From Prochlorococcaceae cyanobacterium jk18x22bins.40 (lineage in GTDB: Bacteria; Cyanobacteriota; Cyanobacteriia; PCC-6307; Cyanobiaceae), in assembly GCA_022826155.1 (NCBI GenBank), contig JAJDVL010000013.1:1-40523 (forward strand): 40,523 nucleotides of DNA, written 5' to 3'. The first letter of the stretch is position 1, and every line of letters starts with the position of its first letter. Positions 27,869 to 36,464 of the stretch are shown here, in pieces. The position numbers and the translations under genes are program-made. The notes beneath the pieces are model-generated. The model was not told the origin of the DNA. It did no database searches and saw nothing but the letters and a program-made list of their open reading frames with translations.

Positions 27869-29027
27869 CCAGGGGGGCGCCGAGGGCGGAACGGATTTCC
27901 TCCGGCTTGAGGCAACCGTCATGGTCCGTATCCAGGGCATCGAACACCGCATCAGTGCCCAGCCACTCTTCACGGGTGATGGTGCCGTCCCCGTCCAGAT
28001 CGTTGAGGAGGAAAATCTCCTGGGCCGCATGGGCAAAGGCTGCTTCCCCCTCCAGCACCGCCAGACGGTGACCCAACTGGGCCTCCAACGCCTCAATGGC
28101 CCGACTGAAACCCCGAATCCCCTCATCCAGCTTCTCGGACGCCATGGGGTCCTGGGCCATCAGTTCTGCGAAGCTGTGTTCATTCACCTGGAGCTTGGCG
28201 CCGGGTGGGTCCGTCAAGTTGGCCGGATCCAGTTTGCGGACCAATAGCGCCTTGGTGCTGCCCAGTTGATCCAGAAATTTGGGGGCAATGGTGAGCAGGT
28301 CACAACCAGCCAGTTCGACAATTTCCTCCGCATTGCGGAAGCTGGCCCCCATCACCTGGGTCTGGTGACCAAAGGTTTTGAAGTAGGTGAAGATCTGGGT
28401 AACGGAGAGCACGCCAGGATCTTCTGGACCGGGATAGCTCTGGCGACCGGTGTGCTTTTTATGCCAATCCAGGATGCGGCCCACAAAGGGGGAGATGAGG
28501 GTCACCCCGGCCTCGGCACAGGCCACAGCCTGCACCAGGCAGAACAGCAGGGTGAGGTTGCAGTGGATGCCTTCCTTCTCCAACACTTCCGCTGCCTTGA
28601 TCCCTTCCCACGTGGAGGCAATTTTGATCAGCACCCGCTCCCGGCTGAGGCCGGCAGCTTCATAGCGGCCGATGAGCTGACGGGCCTTGCGGATGGTGGC
28701 CTCCGTGTCGTAACTGAGACGGGCATCCACCTCGGTGGACACCCGACCGGGCACCACCTTGAGGATTTCTTCCCCGAAACGGACGCTCAGCTCGTCAATG
28801 GCTTCGCTGATCACCTCCTCGGCGGGGGCCGCTGCGCCAACGGCCTGGCGTGACTGCCGCAGGGTGACGTCGATCAGCCCCTGGTAGTCGGGAAGCTGGG
28901 CAGCGGCCAGGATGAGGGAAGGGTTGGTGGTGGCTTCCTGGGGGGTGAGGCGACGAATTGCCTCCAGGTCGCCAGTATCGGCCACCACGGTGGTCATGGC
29001 GGACAACTGATCCAGCAGAGAGGCCAT
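27852..29027 (-). CDS. tal: Transaldolase with C-terminal EF-hand pair
   Basis: Moves a dihydroxyacetone unit between sugar phosphates in the pentose phosphate pathway. Catalytic features: [26 protein letters not shown], and the Schiff-base lysine in [11 protein letters not shown]. Residues about 1-330 are the transaldolase. The last ~55 residues carry two EF-hand loops, [13 protein letters not shown] and [13 protein letters not shown], with Asp at positions 1, 3 and 5 and Glu at 12 as required for calcium binding. At 391 residues it is longer than the ~320 of ordinary transaldolases because of this domain. Calcium control of the enzyme is inference. Confidence 0.95.
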   Translation of the reverse strand: MASLLDQLSAMTTVVADTGDLEAIRRLTPQEATTNPSLILAAAQLPDYQGLIDVTLRQSRQAVGAAAPAEEVISEAIDELSVRFGEEILKVVPGRVSTEVDARLSYDTEATIRKARQLIGRYEAAGLSRERVLIKIASTWEGIKAAEVLEKEGIHCNLTLLFCLVQAVACAEAGVTLISPFVGRILDWHKKHTGRQSYPGPEDPGVLSVTQIFTYFKTFGHQTQVMGASFRNAEEIVELAGCDLLTIAPKFLDQLGSTKALLVRKLDPANLTDPPGAKLQVNEHSFAELMAQDPMASEKLDEGIRGFSRAIEALEAQLGHRLAVLEGEAAFAHAAQEIFLLNDLDGDGTITREEWLGTDAVFDALDTDHDGCLKPEEIRSALGAPLALSAR

Positions 29028-29117
29028 GGGGAAGAGAGAAGTGAGAGATCCAGTTCAACGCTAGCCATGGTGCGGGCCATGACCAGAAGCCGCCAGAATC
29101 CCTAAAGGCTTTGCCGG

Positions 29118-30881
29118 TCAACCGGGGGCGCCATGGGCAGGCGGCAGGTTGTCCAACGCCACCATGCTGTCAATGACCCGGTAAGCCACGGGCAAGGCCA
29201 CGGTGGATCCGTAGGTCTCCTCGCCGTGGGGTTCGTCCACCACCACCAACACCAGGAAACGGGGACGATCCGCGGGCAAGTGCGCCACGAAGCTGGTGAT
29301 GACCGCCTCCGGGTCATAGTGGCCCTGGCGCGCCTTCTGGGACGTTCCCGTTTTGCCGGCCGTGGGATAGGCATGGATCCGGGCCACGGGCACCTGCGCC
29401 AGCGTGGTGGCCGACGCCATCCAGCTTCGCACGGTGGCGGTGGATGCCTCCTGGAAGATGCGTTTGCGCCGGGGTGGGGTGGTGGTGGTCTTCATGGTGT
29501 CCATGTTGCGCAGACCCTGAACAACATGGGGCTGCACCAGCCAGCCGCCATTGGCCAACGCGGCATGGAGCTGGAGCAATTTGAGGGGGCTGAGGGCAAT
29601 CCCCTGGCCAAAGGATGCCGTGGCGGCATAAATGGGGTTTGAACGGAAAACCTGAAGGGACGTCAACTGGCCCGCCGTGGCGCCCGGCAAGTCCGTATCG
29701 GGCACCTGCTCAATCTCCAGATTGTGAAGCCGTTGCCAGTAGCGGTTCCGGGACAGCCGCAGCATGGTCTTGACCATGCCCACGTTGCTGGACACCTGCA
29801 GCAGCCGCGGCATGGTGATCACGCCATGAATACGATCCTGATTGTTGCGAATCTTCCAGGACCCCACATCCACACTGCCCGTATCCTGCACCGTGCTGTT
29901 GCCGTCAATCAGGCCCTCCTCAAGGGCAATCACCAGGTTGATGGGCTTGAAGGTGGAGCCGGGCTCATAGAGGTCTTCCACAGACCATTCACGGAACTGC
30001 CGGGGTTGGGCCTGCCAGAAACGGCTGGGGTCATAGCTGGGTTGTGACGCCAGGGCAAGGAGTTCCCCGTTGTGTACGTCCATCACCATCACCGCACCCC
30101 GGGCGGCCTTCCATTCCTCCATGGCTGTCGACAGGGCGGTATGGGCGGCCCGCTGCAGACGGGTGTCCAGACTCAGTTGCAATTGCATGGAGTCGTCCTG
30201 GATGGTACCCATGGATAAATGGACGGGCAGCACTGCGTTATCCCCACTGCGTAGCAGCCATGGGCTGCGCTCCCCTTGCAGCAGTTGGGCGTTGTGACTC
30301 AACTCCAGACCAGCCTGGGGTTGGCGCTCCAGATTCAGGAAGCCCACCACGTTGGCGAAGAGTTCACCTTGGGGATAACGGCGCTGGGGATAGATCTCCA
30401 CGTCAATGCCGCTGATGTCCAGGGCTTTCACCGCCTCCCCTGTCTCCAGACTCAGGTGTTCCAGCAGGCGAATGCCGCTCTCTTGCCCCAGGAGGCGTTG
30501 CTCCAGATCAGCAGACGACAGGCCCAGGACCGGGGCGAGCCGCTGGCTCACTTCTGCCGCGGAGCGCTGCCGGCCCTCCCGGTCCCCAGGGAACTGAAAA
30601 TACACAGGGTGAGCCCAGATCCGCGCCCGCATCTCGTCCCAGGCCAGGATCTCCCCTTGACGATCAACAATGGGCCGTCGCGTGGCGAGGGACCGGGCCG
30701 AGGGCATCTGCCGGGAGGGGGCCTGTCGGGCCAGAACCTCCCCTTGAACCAACTGGAGCCAGAACAACCGCCCCGCAAGACCCAGGACGGGGAGCAGCAG
30801 CAGCAGGAACACCAACACAAGCCGCATCTGGGTGGAGACACCCGGCCTGGGGCGCTGCGGGCGTGGACGCGAACGACCCAA
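29118..30881 (-). CDS. ftsI: Septal peptidoglycan transpeptidase (FtsI / PBP3)
   Basis: Class B penicillin-binding protein that cross-links septal peptidoglycan. A basic cytoplasmic tail (RSRPRPQRPRPG) is followed by one membrane anchor (LVLVFLLLLLPVLGLAGRLF), a PBP dimerisation domain, and a transpeptidase domain with all three motifs: EPGSTFKPIN (SxxK), LQVSSNVGMVK (SxN) and AGKTGTSQKA (KTG). 587 residues. The start is TTG 30881, 3 bp after the FtsL-like stop; later GTG 30839 or ATG 30827 are possible. It lies downstream of a small membrane protein in the position of ftsL. Confidence 0.93.
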   Translation of the reverse strand: MGRSRPRPQRPRPGVSTQMRLVLVFLLLLLPVLGLAGRLFWLQLVQGEVLARQAPSRQMPSARSLATRRPIVDRQGEILAWDEMRARIWAHPVYFQFPGDREGRQRSAAEVSQRLAPVLGLSSADLEQRLLGQESGIRLLEHLSLETGEAVKALDISGIDVEIYPQRRYPQGELFANVVGFLNLERQPQAGLELSHNAQLLQGERSPWLLRSGDNAVLPVHLSMGTIQDDSMQLQLSLDTRLQRAAHTALSTAMEEWKAARGAVMVMDVHNGELLALASQPSYDPSRFWQAQPRQFREWSVEDLYEPGSTFKPINLVIALEEGLIDGNSTVQDTGSVDVGSWKIRNNQDRIHGVITMPRLLQVSSNVGMVKTMLRLSRNRYWQRLHNLEIEQVPDTDLPGATAGQLTSLQVFRSNPIYAATASFGQGIALSPLKLLQLHAALANGGWLVQPHVVQGLRNMDTMKTTTTPPRRKRIFQEASTATVRSWMASATTLAQVPVARIHAYPTAGKTGTSQKARQGHYDPEAVITSFVAHLPADRPRFLVLVVVDEPHGEETYGSTVALPVAYRVIDSMVALDNLPPAHGAPG

Positions 30882-30884
30882 GGT

Positions 30885-31376
30885 TCAATAGCCCCGTAAA
30901 ATAGCGTCGGCATTGAGCCAGTGACCCGGGCTTGCCACCAGCGGGCGGCGCTTCAACCGTCGGCTCGGGGGGGGCGGCAGCAGCAGCGGTTCAGGTTCCT
31001 GACCGGCGAGACCATTACCCTGCTCCGTGGTCCCGGCGCCGTCCACCGTGCCCAGGGCGGCCACGAGCTGGGAGCGGGAGTCCAGGTACAGTTGCTGCAT
31101 GGTGCGGGCCTCCTGGAGGGCCGTATAGGTGCGGTTCATGTTGAGGCGCACCTGTAACTCCAGAACACAGAGGACGGTGGAGAGTAGCAAGGAGCCCAGG
31201 AGTACACGGTTGGCCAGCCAGTGGATGCCACGCAACCCTGGTGGGGCAGGGTTGCTGTCTGACACAGGAACGGTCCGTTTGACGCCGTGGGACCAGCGCT
31301 GGGGGCGGCCACGTCTGGAGACCGACGACATGGTCACGGGATCACCAGCGGATTTGCGGGGGACGGGCTTTCCCAT
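30885..31376 (-). CDS. FtsL-like small bitopic membrane protein
   Basis: A 163-residue protein with a basic N-terminal tail, one membrane helix (VLLGSLLLSTVLCVLELQV) and a following helix-prone, coiled-coil-like segment (YTALQEARTMQQLYLDSRSQ), then a Pro-rich C-terminus. That topology and the position 3 bp upstream of ftsI match FtsL, which recruits and activates FtsI/FtsW, although FtsL is too variable to identify from sequence alone. It begins 1 bp after the stop of the CPBP protease gene, so the three genes are probably co-transcribed. Confidence 0.6.
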   Translation of the reverse strand: MGKPVPRKSAGDPVTMSSVSRRGRPQRWSHGVKRTVPVSDSNPAPPGLRGIHWLANRVLLGSLLLSTVLCVLELQVRLNMNRTYTALQEARTMQQLYLDSRSQLVAALGTVDGAGTTEQGNGLAGQEPEPLLLPPPPSRRLKRRPLVASPGHWLNADAILRGY

Positions 31377-31377
31377 A

Positions 31378-32844
31378 TCACAGACTCAGGAGCACCAGGT
31401 TGGCAAGGGTATAGCCGTTCCATGTGGCATGCATTAGAACACAGGCACTCAGACGTCCGCCCCGCAGCCGCAGCCAGCCCAGGCCCAGGCCCAGGATCAG
31501 GAGAGGCAAGAACTCCACCAGGCTCAGATGGGCTGCGGCAAACAGCAGGCTACTCAACAGAACACCGGCCCCGGTCCCATAGGACCTGGCCATGGTGGGC
31601 AACACCGTGGCGCGGAACACCAGTTCCTCATAAAGGGGCGCCAGAACACAGGCCGTCAGCGCAAAAAAGATCAGCGCCGTCCAGTCCCGACTGTTGAGCA
31701 CCAGGTCCAGCAACGGGTTGCTGCCTCCCACATGGGGAAACAGGCGGGACACCCCCCAACTGGTCAGTAACACCAGCGGCAGGGTGAGCAGGAGTGTCCC
31801 CAGGGCCATGGGCAACGATCTCCAGCCCAGGCCCCATTGCAGCCATTGCCAGCCGGATTGGCCCTCGCTGCGCCGCAACCAATGAAGAACCGCCAGCCCC
31901 GGCAGGGCCTGTGCCCCGTAAACCAGCATGGTGGCCATGGCCTGCCCCATGCTGCCAGCCTGCTGGATCCAGGGCCGCAATGCGGACAGCGCCAGAATGC
32001 CACACCCGTTGCCCAACACCACCACCCCGCTAAAGAAAAACAACATCAGCGCAGAGAGGGTCAGGGGCGCCGCCATGGGTTGGGAGGACGGCGGTTGGGA
32101 GCGGTTCCGAGACCACAGCCAGCGGGCCAACTGCACCAACCAGAGCAGGATGCCCACCAGGGCTGCTAGCGGCCCCACCAGGCCCACCAGCACAAGGCGC
32201 GTCATGGCGCCGGCATGGGATCCACGACAGAAGGGGTGGTCCAGATCCAGAACGGAGCAGGCCAGGGACGGGTAGAGGGGATGGCGGGGAAGCGCGTCCT
32301 CAAGGGCCTCCGGCGCCAGGTCCGCCAACGGGGCAACCTTCGTTGGCGTCCCGGCCGCCCGCTGCAGGAGGGCCTGTCGCAGGAGGGCCGCCGCTGACGG
32401 CTCCTCTGACGGCTCCCCTTGGCCCATCACGGGGGGCAGGCTTTCCAGCAGAAGACGGGCCTGCTCCGGCTGGTGAATAGCCAGCAGCACCAGCGCTTGG
32501 CGCAGTCCCAGATCCTGGTCTGTGGTGGCTGTGTTGTCCTGGCGTTCCTGGAGGACGACCGCCAACTCCTGGAGGGCGTCAGGGCCAAAGAGTTGGCGGC
32601 TCAGCAAGGAGGCGTTTCCACCTGGGGGAACGGTGACGGTCCCCTCGCCCACCGCCCGGCTGGCCAGTGCCTGCAGCTCCAACTGCCGTTGCTCCAACAC
32701 CCCCTGCACGGAGGGCCTCTCCAAACTGCCCAGCAACGACGGTCCCCAAAACACAAAGACGGTCAGCACCAGGCTGAGGGCAAGGAGCAGCTTCTGCACA
32801 TCCTCAACCCATTTTAACCGGTGGGGGCGGGGCGTCTGGTTCAC
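31378..32844 (-). CDS. CPBP-family intramembrane protease (Abi/CAAX-like)
   Basis: A multi-pass membrane protein. The C-terminal third is the CPBP domain with its motifs: APLYEELVFRATVLP (EExxxR), FAAAHLSLVEF (a His motif) and LMHATWNGYT (HxxxN). The N-terminal half has one membrane helix (LLLALSLVLTVFVFWG) and a soluble region about 180 residues long before the multi-helix part, a layout seen in cyanobacterial members. The start is uncertain: I use GTG 32844 because the frame further upstream runs antisense through the neighbouring gene's end without good start signals. Substrates are unknown. It lies directly upstream of the FtsL-like gene. Confidence 0.78.
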   Translation of the reverse strand: MNQTPRPHRLKWVEDVQKLLLALSLVLTVFVFWGPSLLGSLERPSVQGVLEQRQLELQALASRAVGEGTVTVPPGGNASLLSRQLFGPDALQELAVVLQERQDNTATTDQDLGLRQALVLLAIHQPEQARLLLESLPPVMGQGEPSEEPSAAALLRQALLQRAAGTPTKVAPLADLAPEALEDALPRHPLYPSLACSVLDLDHPFCRGSHAGAMTRLVLVGLVGPLAALVGILLWLVQLARWLWSRNRSQPPSSQPMAAPLTLSALMLFFFSGVVVLGNGCGILALSALRPWIQQAGSMGQAMATMLVYGAQALPGLAVLHWLRRSEGQSGWQWLQWGLGWRSLPMALGTLLLTLPLVLLTSWGVSRLFPHVGGSNPLLDLVLNSRDWTALIFFALTACVLAPLYEELVFRATVLPTMARSYGTGAGVLLSSLLFAAAHLSLVEFLPLLILGLGLGWLRLRGGRLSACVLMHATWNGYTLANLVLLSL

Positions 32845-32902
32845 AGGACTGGTTCGCTCAAGCCATTCTCCATTGCCACGCCGTTGATGGGGGGACGCCC
32901 GT

Positions 32903-33721
32903 TCAGGGTCTGCGGGTGGCCGTGGTGGGGCCAGGAAGGGGGATGGGCATATCCACATTCGGCAACGGCGGGGCGCAGGCAGGGATGCGCTGATCCACCA
33001 CTCGACCCACCACCACAATGGCGGGGGCCTGTAGGCCGGACTCCCGCACCAGCCGGGGCAAGGCGGCGATGGGGCCGACGACGTGTTTCTGCAACGCGGT
33101 GGTGCCCTGTTGAATAGCCGCGGCGGGGGTGGCGGCAGCCAGACCACCAGCCAGCAGTTGGGCCACGATGGCCGCCAGGCTGTGGATGCCCATGTAGATC
33201 ACCATGGTGTCCGTGGCGGTGGCCAAGGCTTGCCAGTTCACCCTTTGGCGGTCCTTGTCCACCAGTTCGTGGCCAGTGACGAAGGTGATGGAGGATCCCG
33301 CCTCGCGATGGGTAACCGGCAGACCAATGTAGGCAGGGACAGCGATGCCGGCCGTGATGCCCGGAGTCACTTGCACGGGAATGCCCAGGCCGTGCAGGTA
33401 CGCAGCCTCTTCCGCACCCCGACCAAACATAAAGGGATCCCCCCCCTTCAACCGGACGATGGTCCTATGGGTATGGGCCAACCGGGCCAGCACCTTGTTG
33501 GTGGACTGCTGGGGGACAGAGTGGTGACCCCGGCGTTTGCCCACAAACACCTTGTGGCAGTCCGGTGAGGGCAGGGCCAGCAACTGGGTGGGCACCAAGG
33601 CGTCGTAGACCAGAGCATCGCACGTGCAGAGCAGACGGTGGGCCCGCACGGTGAGCAGGTCCGGATCCCCCGGACCGGCGCCCACCAGGTAGACCGTTCC
33701 CAGAGATGCTTGGGCAACCAT
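32903..33721 (-). CDS. cobA: Uroporphyrinogen-III C-methyltransferase (SUMT)
   Basis: Methylates uroporphyrinogen III at C2 and C7 to precorrin-2, the step leading to siroheme. Siroheme is the cofactor of the nitrite reductase encoded next door. Motifs: VYLVGAGPGDPDLLTVRA at the N-terminus, VRLKGGDPFMFGRGAEEA, the VTPGITAGIAVPAY loop, and PVTHREAGSSITFVTGH. ATG 33721, one codon inside a TTG-started frame, gives 272 residues. It is divergent from nirA, and the intergenic NtcA box could serve both genes. Confidence 0.95.
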   Translation of the reverse strand: MVAQASLGTVYLVGAGPGDPDLLTVRAHRLLCTCDALVYDALVPTQLLALPSPDCHKVFVGKRRGHHSVPQQSTNKVLARLAHTHRTIVRLKGGDPFMFGRGAEEAAYLHGLGIPVQVTPGITAGIAVPAYIGLPVTHREAGSSITFVTGHELVDKDRQRVNWQALATATDTMVIYMGIHSLAAIVAQLLAGGLAAATPAAAIQQGTTALQKHVVGPIAALPRLVRESGLQAPAIVVVGRVVDQRIPACAPPLPNVDMPIPLPGPTTATRRP

Positions 33722-33776
33722 CAAGATGCCTCATCCGCGATGATCCAATTCATGCCGAATAGCAAGTTCAGAATAT

Positions 33777-33790
33777 GTAGCAGAAGGTAC
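33777..33790. promoter_or_regulatory. NtcA-binding site in the cobA-nirA intergenic region
   Basis: GTAGCAGAAGGTAC is a perfect GTA-N8-TAC palindromic NtcA box, the global nitrogen regulator site of cyanobacteria. It lies 119 bp before nirA ATG 33909 and 56 bp before cobA ATG 33721. On the nirA side TTAATC at 815-820 bases into the 33-kb block (33815-33820) lies about 25 bases after the box, close to the spacing of class II NtcA promoters. On the cobA side TATTCG occurs 15 bases beyond it. Confidence 0.8.
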
Positions 33791-33827
33791 AGATGCCGAC
33801 GGCCACGATTGGGCTTAATCCTCCTAA

Positions 33828-33858
33828 CACAGCGACGCCCTCTTTTTGAAGCGCTGTG
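33828..33858 (+). promoter_or_regulatory. Inverted repeat in the nirA 5' leader
   Basis: CACAGCG (33828-33834) pairs with CGCTGTG (33852-33858) around a 17-base spacer that contains CTCTTTTTG. It sits between the presumed nirA start site and the ATG. It may be an RNA hairpin or a site for a second regulator; no family is recognised. Confidence 0.35.
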
Positions 33859-33908
33859 ACCTCTTGGAACGGCATTCGTTGCCTTCTGCACCTTGTACCC
33901 GCAACGCC

Positions 33909-35462
33909 ATGGTCACAACGCCTTTGCCGTCCTATCTGGAAGGCAAAACCCTCAACAAGATTGAGCAGAACAAGGCCGCAAAAGACGGCCTGCTGGTTGG
34001 CTCCGAACTGGAGACCTTTGCCCGGCTGGGCTGGGAGAACGTTGACTCCACAGATATTCAGTTGCGGCTGAAGTGGTACGGCATGTTCTGGCGGCCCAAA
34101 ACCCCGGGCAAGTTCATGCTGCGCCTGCGGGTGCCCAACGGTATTGCCACGGCAGATCAACTGAACGTGTTCGCGTCCATCGTGGCCCGCTACGGGGATG
34201 ACGGCGTGGGAGACATCACCACGCGCCAGAACATCCAGCTTCGGGGGGTGCTGCTGGAAGATCTGCCCGAGATTCTCGAACGCCTCAAGGCTGTGGGCAT
34301 CACCACCCTGCAATCGGGCTTTGACAATCCCCGCAACGTGACCGGCAATCCCCTGGCCGGCATTGACCCCCATGAAATCCTCGACACACGCCCCTACACC
34401 CAGGCACTTCAGGACTATCTGACCAATCACGGTCAAGGCAATCGGGAGTTTTCCAATCTGCCCCGCAAATGGAACACCGCCGTGGCGGGATCCAAGGACA
34501 ACTTCCTGCTGCACAACGATATTGTTTTCCACCCTGTGGAGAAGGACGGGGTGTTGGGGTTTGGCGTCTGGGTGGGCGGCGTACTCTCCTCCGTCCTGAA
34601 TGCCTATGCCGTCCCTCTCAATGCCTGGATTCCCCTGGACCAGGCTTGCCGCATGACCGGGGTGGTCTGTGGTCTGTGGCGCGATAACGGTGAGCGCAGC
34701 AAACGTCCCAAGGGGCGCTTCCGGTTCTATCTGGATGCTGTGGGCGTTGAGTCCTTTCGGGCCATGGTGGAGGAGCGCTTTGGCCCCCTGGCGCCTGATC
34801 CCGGATCGGTGTTTAACCAGCAGCCCCGCAACCTGTACGGCATCCAGTCCCAAAAGCAACCCGGTTTGAACGTGGCGGGGCTCCATGTGCCCGTGGGTCG
34901 CCTCAGTTGTGGCGCCATGCAGGAGTTGGCCCGCCTGTCCCGGTTCTACGGCTGCGGGGAGGTGCGCTTCACCGAAGATCAGAACGCACTGATTCCAGGC
35001 ATCCCGGACCACAAGCTGGAGGACTTCTGTGGGGAGCCCTTCCTGCAGCGCTACCCACTCCATCCCCAGGGCGTTGCCGCGGGAACGGTGTCCTGCACGG
35101 GCTCCAATTATTGTGGTTTTGCCCTCACCAACACCAAGGACCAGGCCATGGCCACGGCCACAGCCCTGGACAAAGACCTGGATCTGCCCCAGGAGGTGAA
35201 AATCCACTGGACCGGTTGCCCCAATTCCTGCGGTCAGGCTTACATGGGCGCCATTGGCCTCACTGGAACCAAGGCCAAAACCGCCGAGGGCATGGTGGAA
35301 GCCTACGACATCACCCTCGGTGGCAGCCAGGGCAGCCAACCCAGCCTGGGTGAACTGGTGCGCAAACGGGTCCCCAAGGCTGAAGTGAATGCTGCCCTGA
35401 AAGATCTGTTGATGGAGCACTACGGCGCCACGCCAAAAGCCGCTGCCGCTGCTGCAACTTGA
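33909..35462 (+). CDS. nirA: Ferredoxin-nitrite reductase
   Basis: Reduces nitrite to ammonium with six electrons from ferredoxin, using siroheme and a [4Fe-4S] cluster. The 517-residue sequence has the sulfite/nitrite reductase half-domains (FMLRLRVPNGIATADQL and GDITTRQNIQLRGVLLED). The cluster/siroheme cysteines are in VSCTGSNYCGFA and WTGCPNSCGQAYMG. WNTAVAGSKDN and LGFGVWVGG are further conserved blocks. It is followed by the nitrite channel gene 69 bp downstream and preceded by an NtcA box, so expression should rise under ammonium limitation. Full length and intact. Confidence 0.96.
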   Translation: MVTTPLPSYLEGKTLNKIEQNKAAKDGLLVGSELETFARLGWENVDSTDIQLRLKWYGMFWRPKTPGKFMLRLRVPNGIATADQLNVFASIVARYGDDGVGDITTRQNIQLRGVLLEDLPEILERLKAVGITTLQSGFDNPRNVTGNPLAGIDPHEILDTRPYTQALQDYLTNHGQGNREFSNLPRKWNTAVAGSKDNFLLHNDIVFHPVEKDGVLGFGVWVGGVLSSVLNAYAVPLNAWIPLDQACRMTGVVCGLWRDNGERSKRPKGRFRFYLDAVGVESFRAMVEERFGPLAPDPGSVFNQQPRNLYGIQSQKQPGLNVAGLHVPVGRLSCGAMQELARLSRFYGCGEVRFTEDQNALIPGIPDHKLEDFCGEPFLQRYPLHPQGVAAGTVSCTGSNYCGFALTNTKDQAMATATALDKDLDLPQEVKIHWTGCPNSCGQAYMGAIGLTGTKAKTAEGMVEAYDITLGGSQGSQPSLGELVRKRVPKAEVNAALKDLLMEHYGATPKAAAAAAT

Positions 35463-35531
35463 ACGCCACAGGATGGGTTTCCATAACGCTGGACAACCCT
35501 GAACACTGATTCAACTTTTTTCCAAACCACG

Positions 35532-36431
35532 ATGGCCAACTCTGCAAGTGAGATGGACTATGTCCTCCCCAATGAATTGGTGGACGGCATGATTGCTGCT
35601 GGCGGCAAAAAATCTTCTGTCAGTGCCAAGAATTTACTGTTACGGGGATTTTATTCCGGCTCCATTTTGGGCTTGGCCACCTGTCTGGCCCTGACGGTAG
35701 CCAAGCAAACCGGTCTCCCCTTCCTGGGTTCCGTGCTCTTCCCCTTTGGCTTCGTCAGCATTATTCTGTTTGGCATGGAGCTGGTGACCGGCAATTTTGC
35801 CCTTCTCCCCATGGCCACCTGGGCCGGCAAAAGCACTTGGCCCAAAACAGTCCGCAATTGGATTTGGGTGTGGATCGGCAATTTTCTGGGTTGTGCATTG
35901 GTGGCCATCATGCTGGCCATCAGTCTCACCAGTGCCGGAAACCTGGAGCCCACCGCCGATGGGGGCGTCTGGCAGGGCGTGGCACAAACTATCATCAATT
36001 TGAACCGCAATAACGTCATTGTTAAATATAAAGATTTGGGAGCCATCGGATTTTTGCTGGCCATTTTGCGGGGCGTAATCGCCAACTGGTTGGTGTGTCT
36101 GGGGGTCACCATGGCTCTGGTGAGCAAGAGTGTGCCTGGCAAACTCCTGGCCTGCTGGCTTCCCATCACCGCGTTTCAGACGTTGGGGATGGAGCATATT
36201 GTGGTGAACATGTTCCTGCACACCACCGGTCCCCTGTTGGGGTCCGGGGTCAGCTTTGCCGACGTGATCTTCTGGAACTTTTTCCCCGTCACCGTGGGCA
36301 ACGTATTTGGCGGCATGGTGTTTATCGGTATGGTGTTTTACAGCACCCATCGCTCCCCTCTGGCCAGTCTGCCCGACGTCAAAGACACCAAGCTGGCCCG
36401 GGAGTTGGCCGCAGAACTGGGGGCCCGTTGA
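35532..36431 (+). CDS. focA: Formate/nitrite-type channel (FocA/NirC family)
   Basis: A 299-residue membrane protein with six hydrophobic segments. Family markers are VLPNELVDGMIAAGG at the N-terminus, SIILFGMELVTGNFALLP (Omega-loop region of FNT channels), GVIANWLVCLGVTMA, LGMEHIVVNMF with the central His, and FPVTVGNVFGGMVFIG. Its place between nirA and a third nitrite-cluster gene argues for nitrite uptake rather than formate. It starts 69 bp after nirA and is probably in its transcript; I see no separate promoter. Confidence 0.9.
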   Translation: MANSASEMDYVLPNELVDGMIAAGGKKSSVSAKNLLLRGFYSGSILGLATCLALTVAKQTGLPFLGSVLFPFGFVSIILFGMELVTGNFALLPMATWAGKSTWPKTVRNWIWVWIGNFLGCALVAIMLAISLTSAGNLEPTADGGVWQGVAQTIINLNRNNVIVKYKDLGAIGFLLAILRGVIANWLVCLGVTMALVSKSVPGKLLACWLPITAFQTLGMEHIVVNMFLHTTGPLLGSGVSFADVIFWNFFPVTVGNVFGGMVFIGMVFYSTHRSPLASLPDVKDTKLARELAAELGAR

Positions 36432-36464
36432 TCACAGTATGTTGATGTGCCCCGCTCCTTCACC

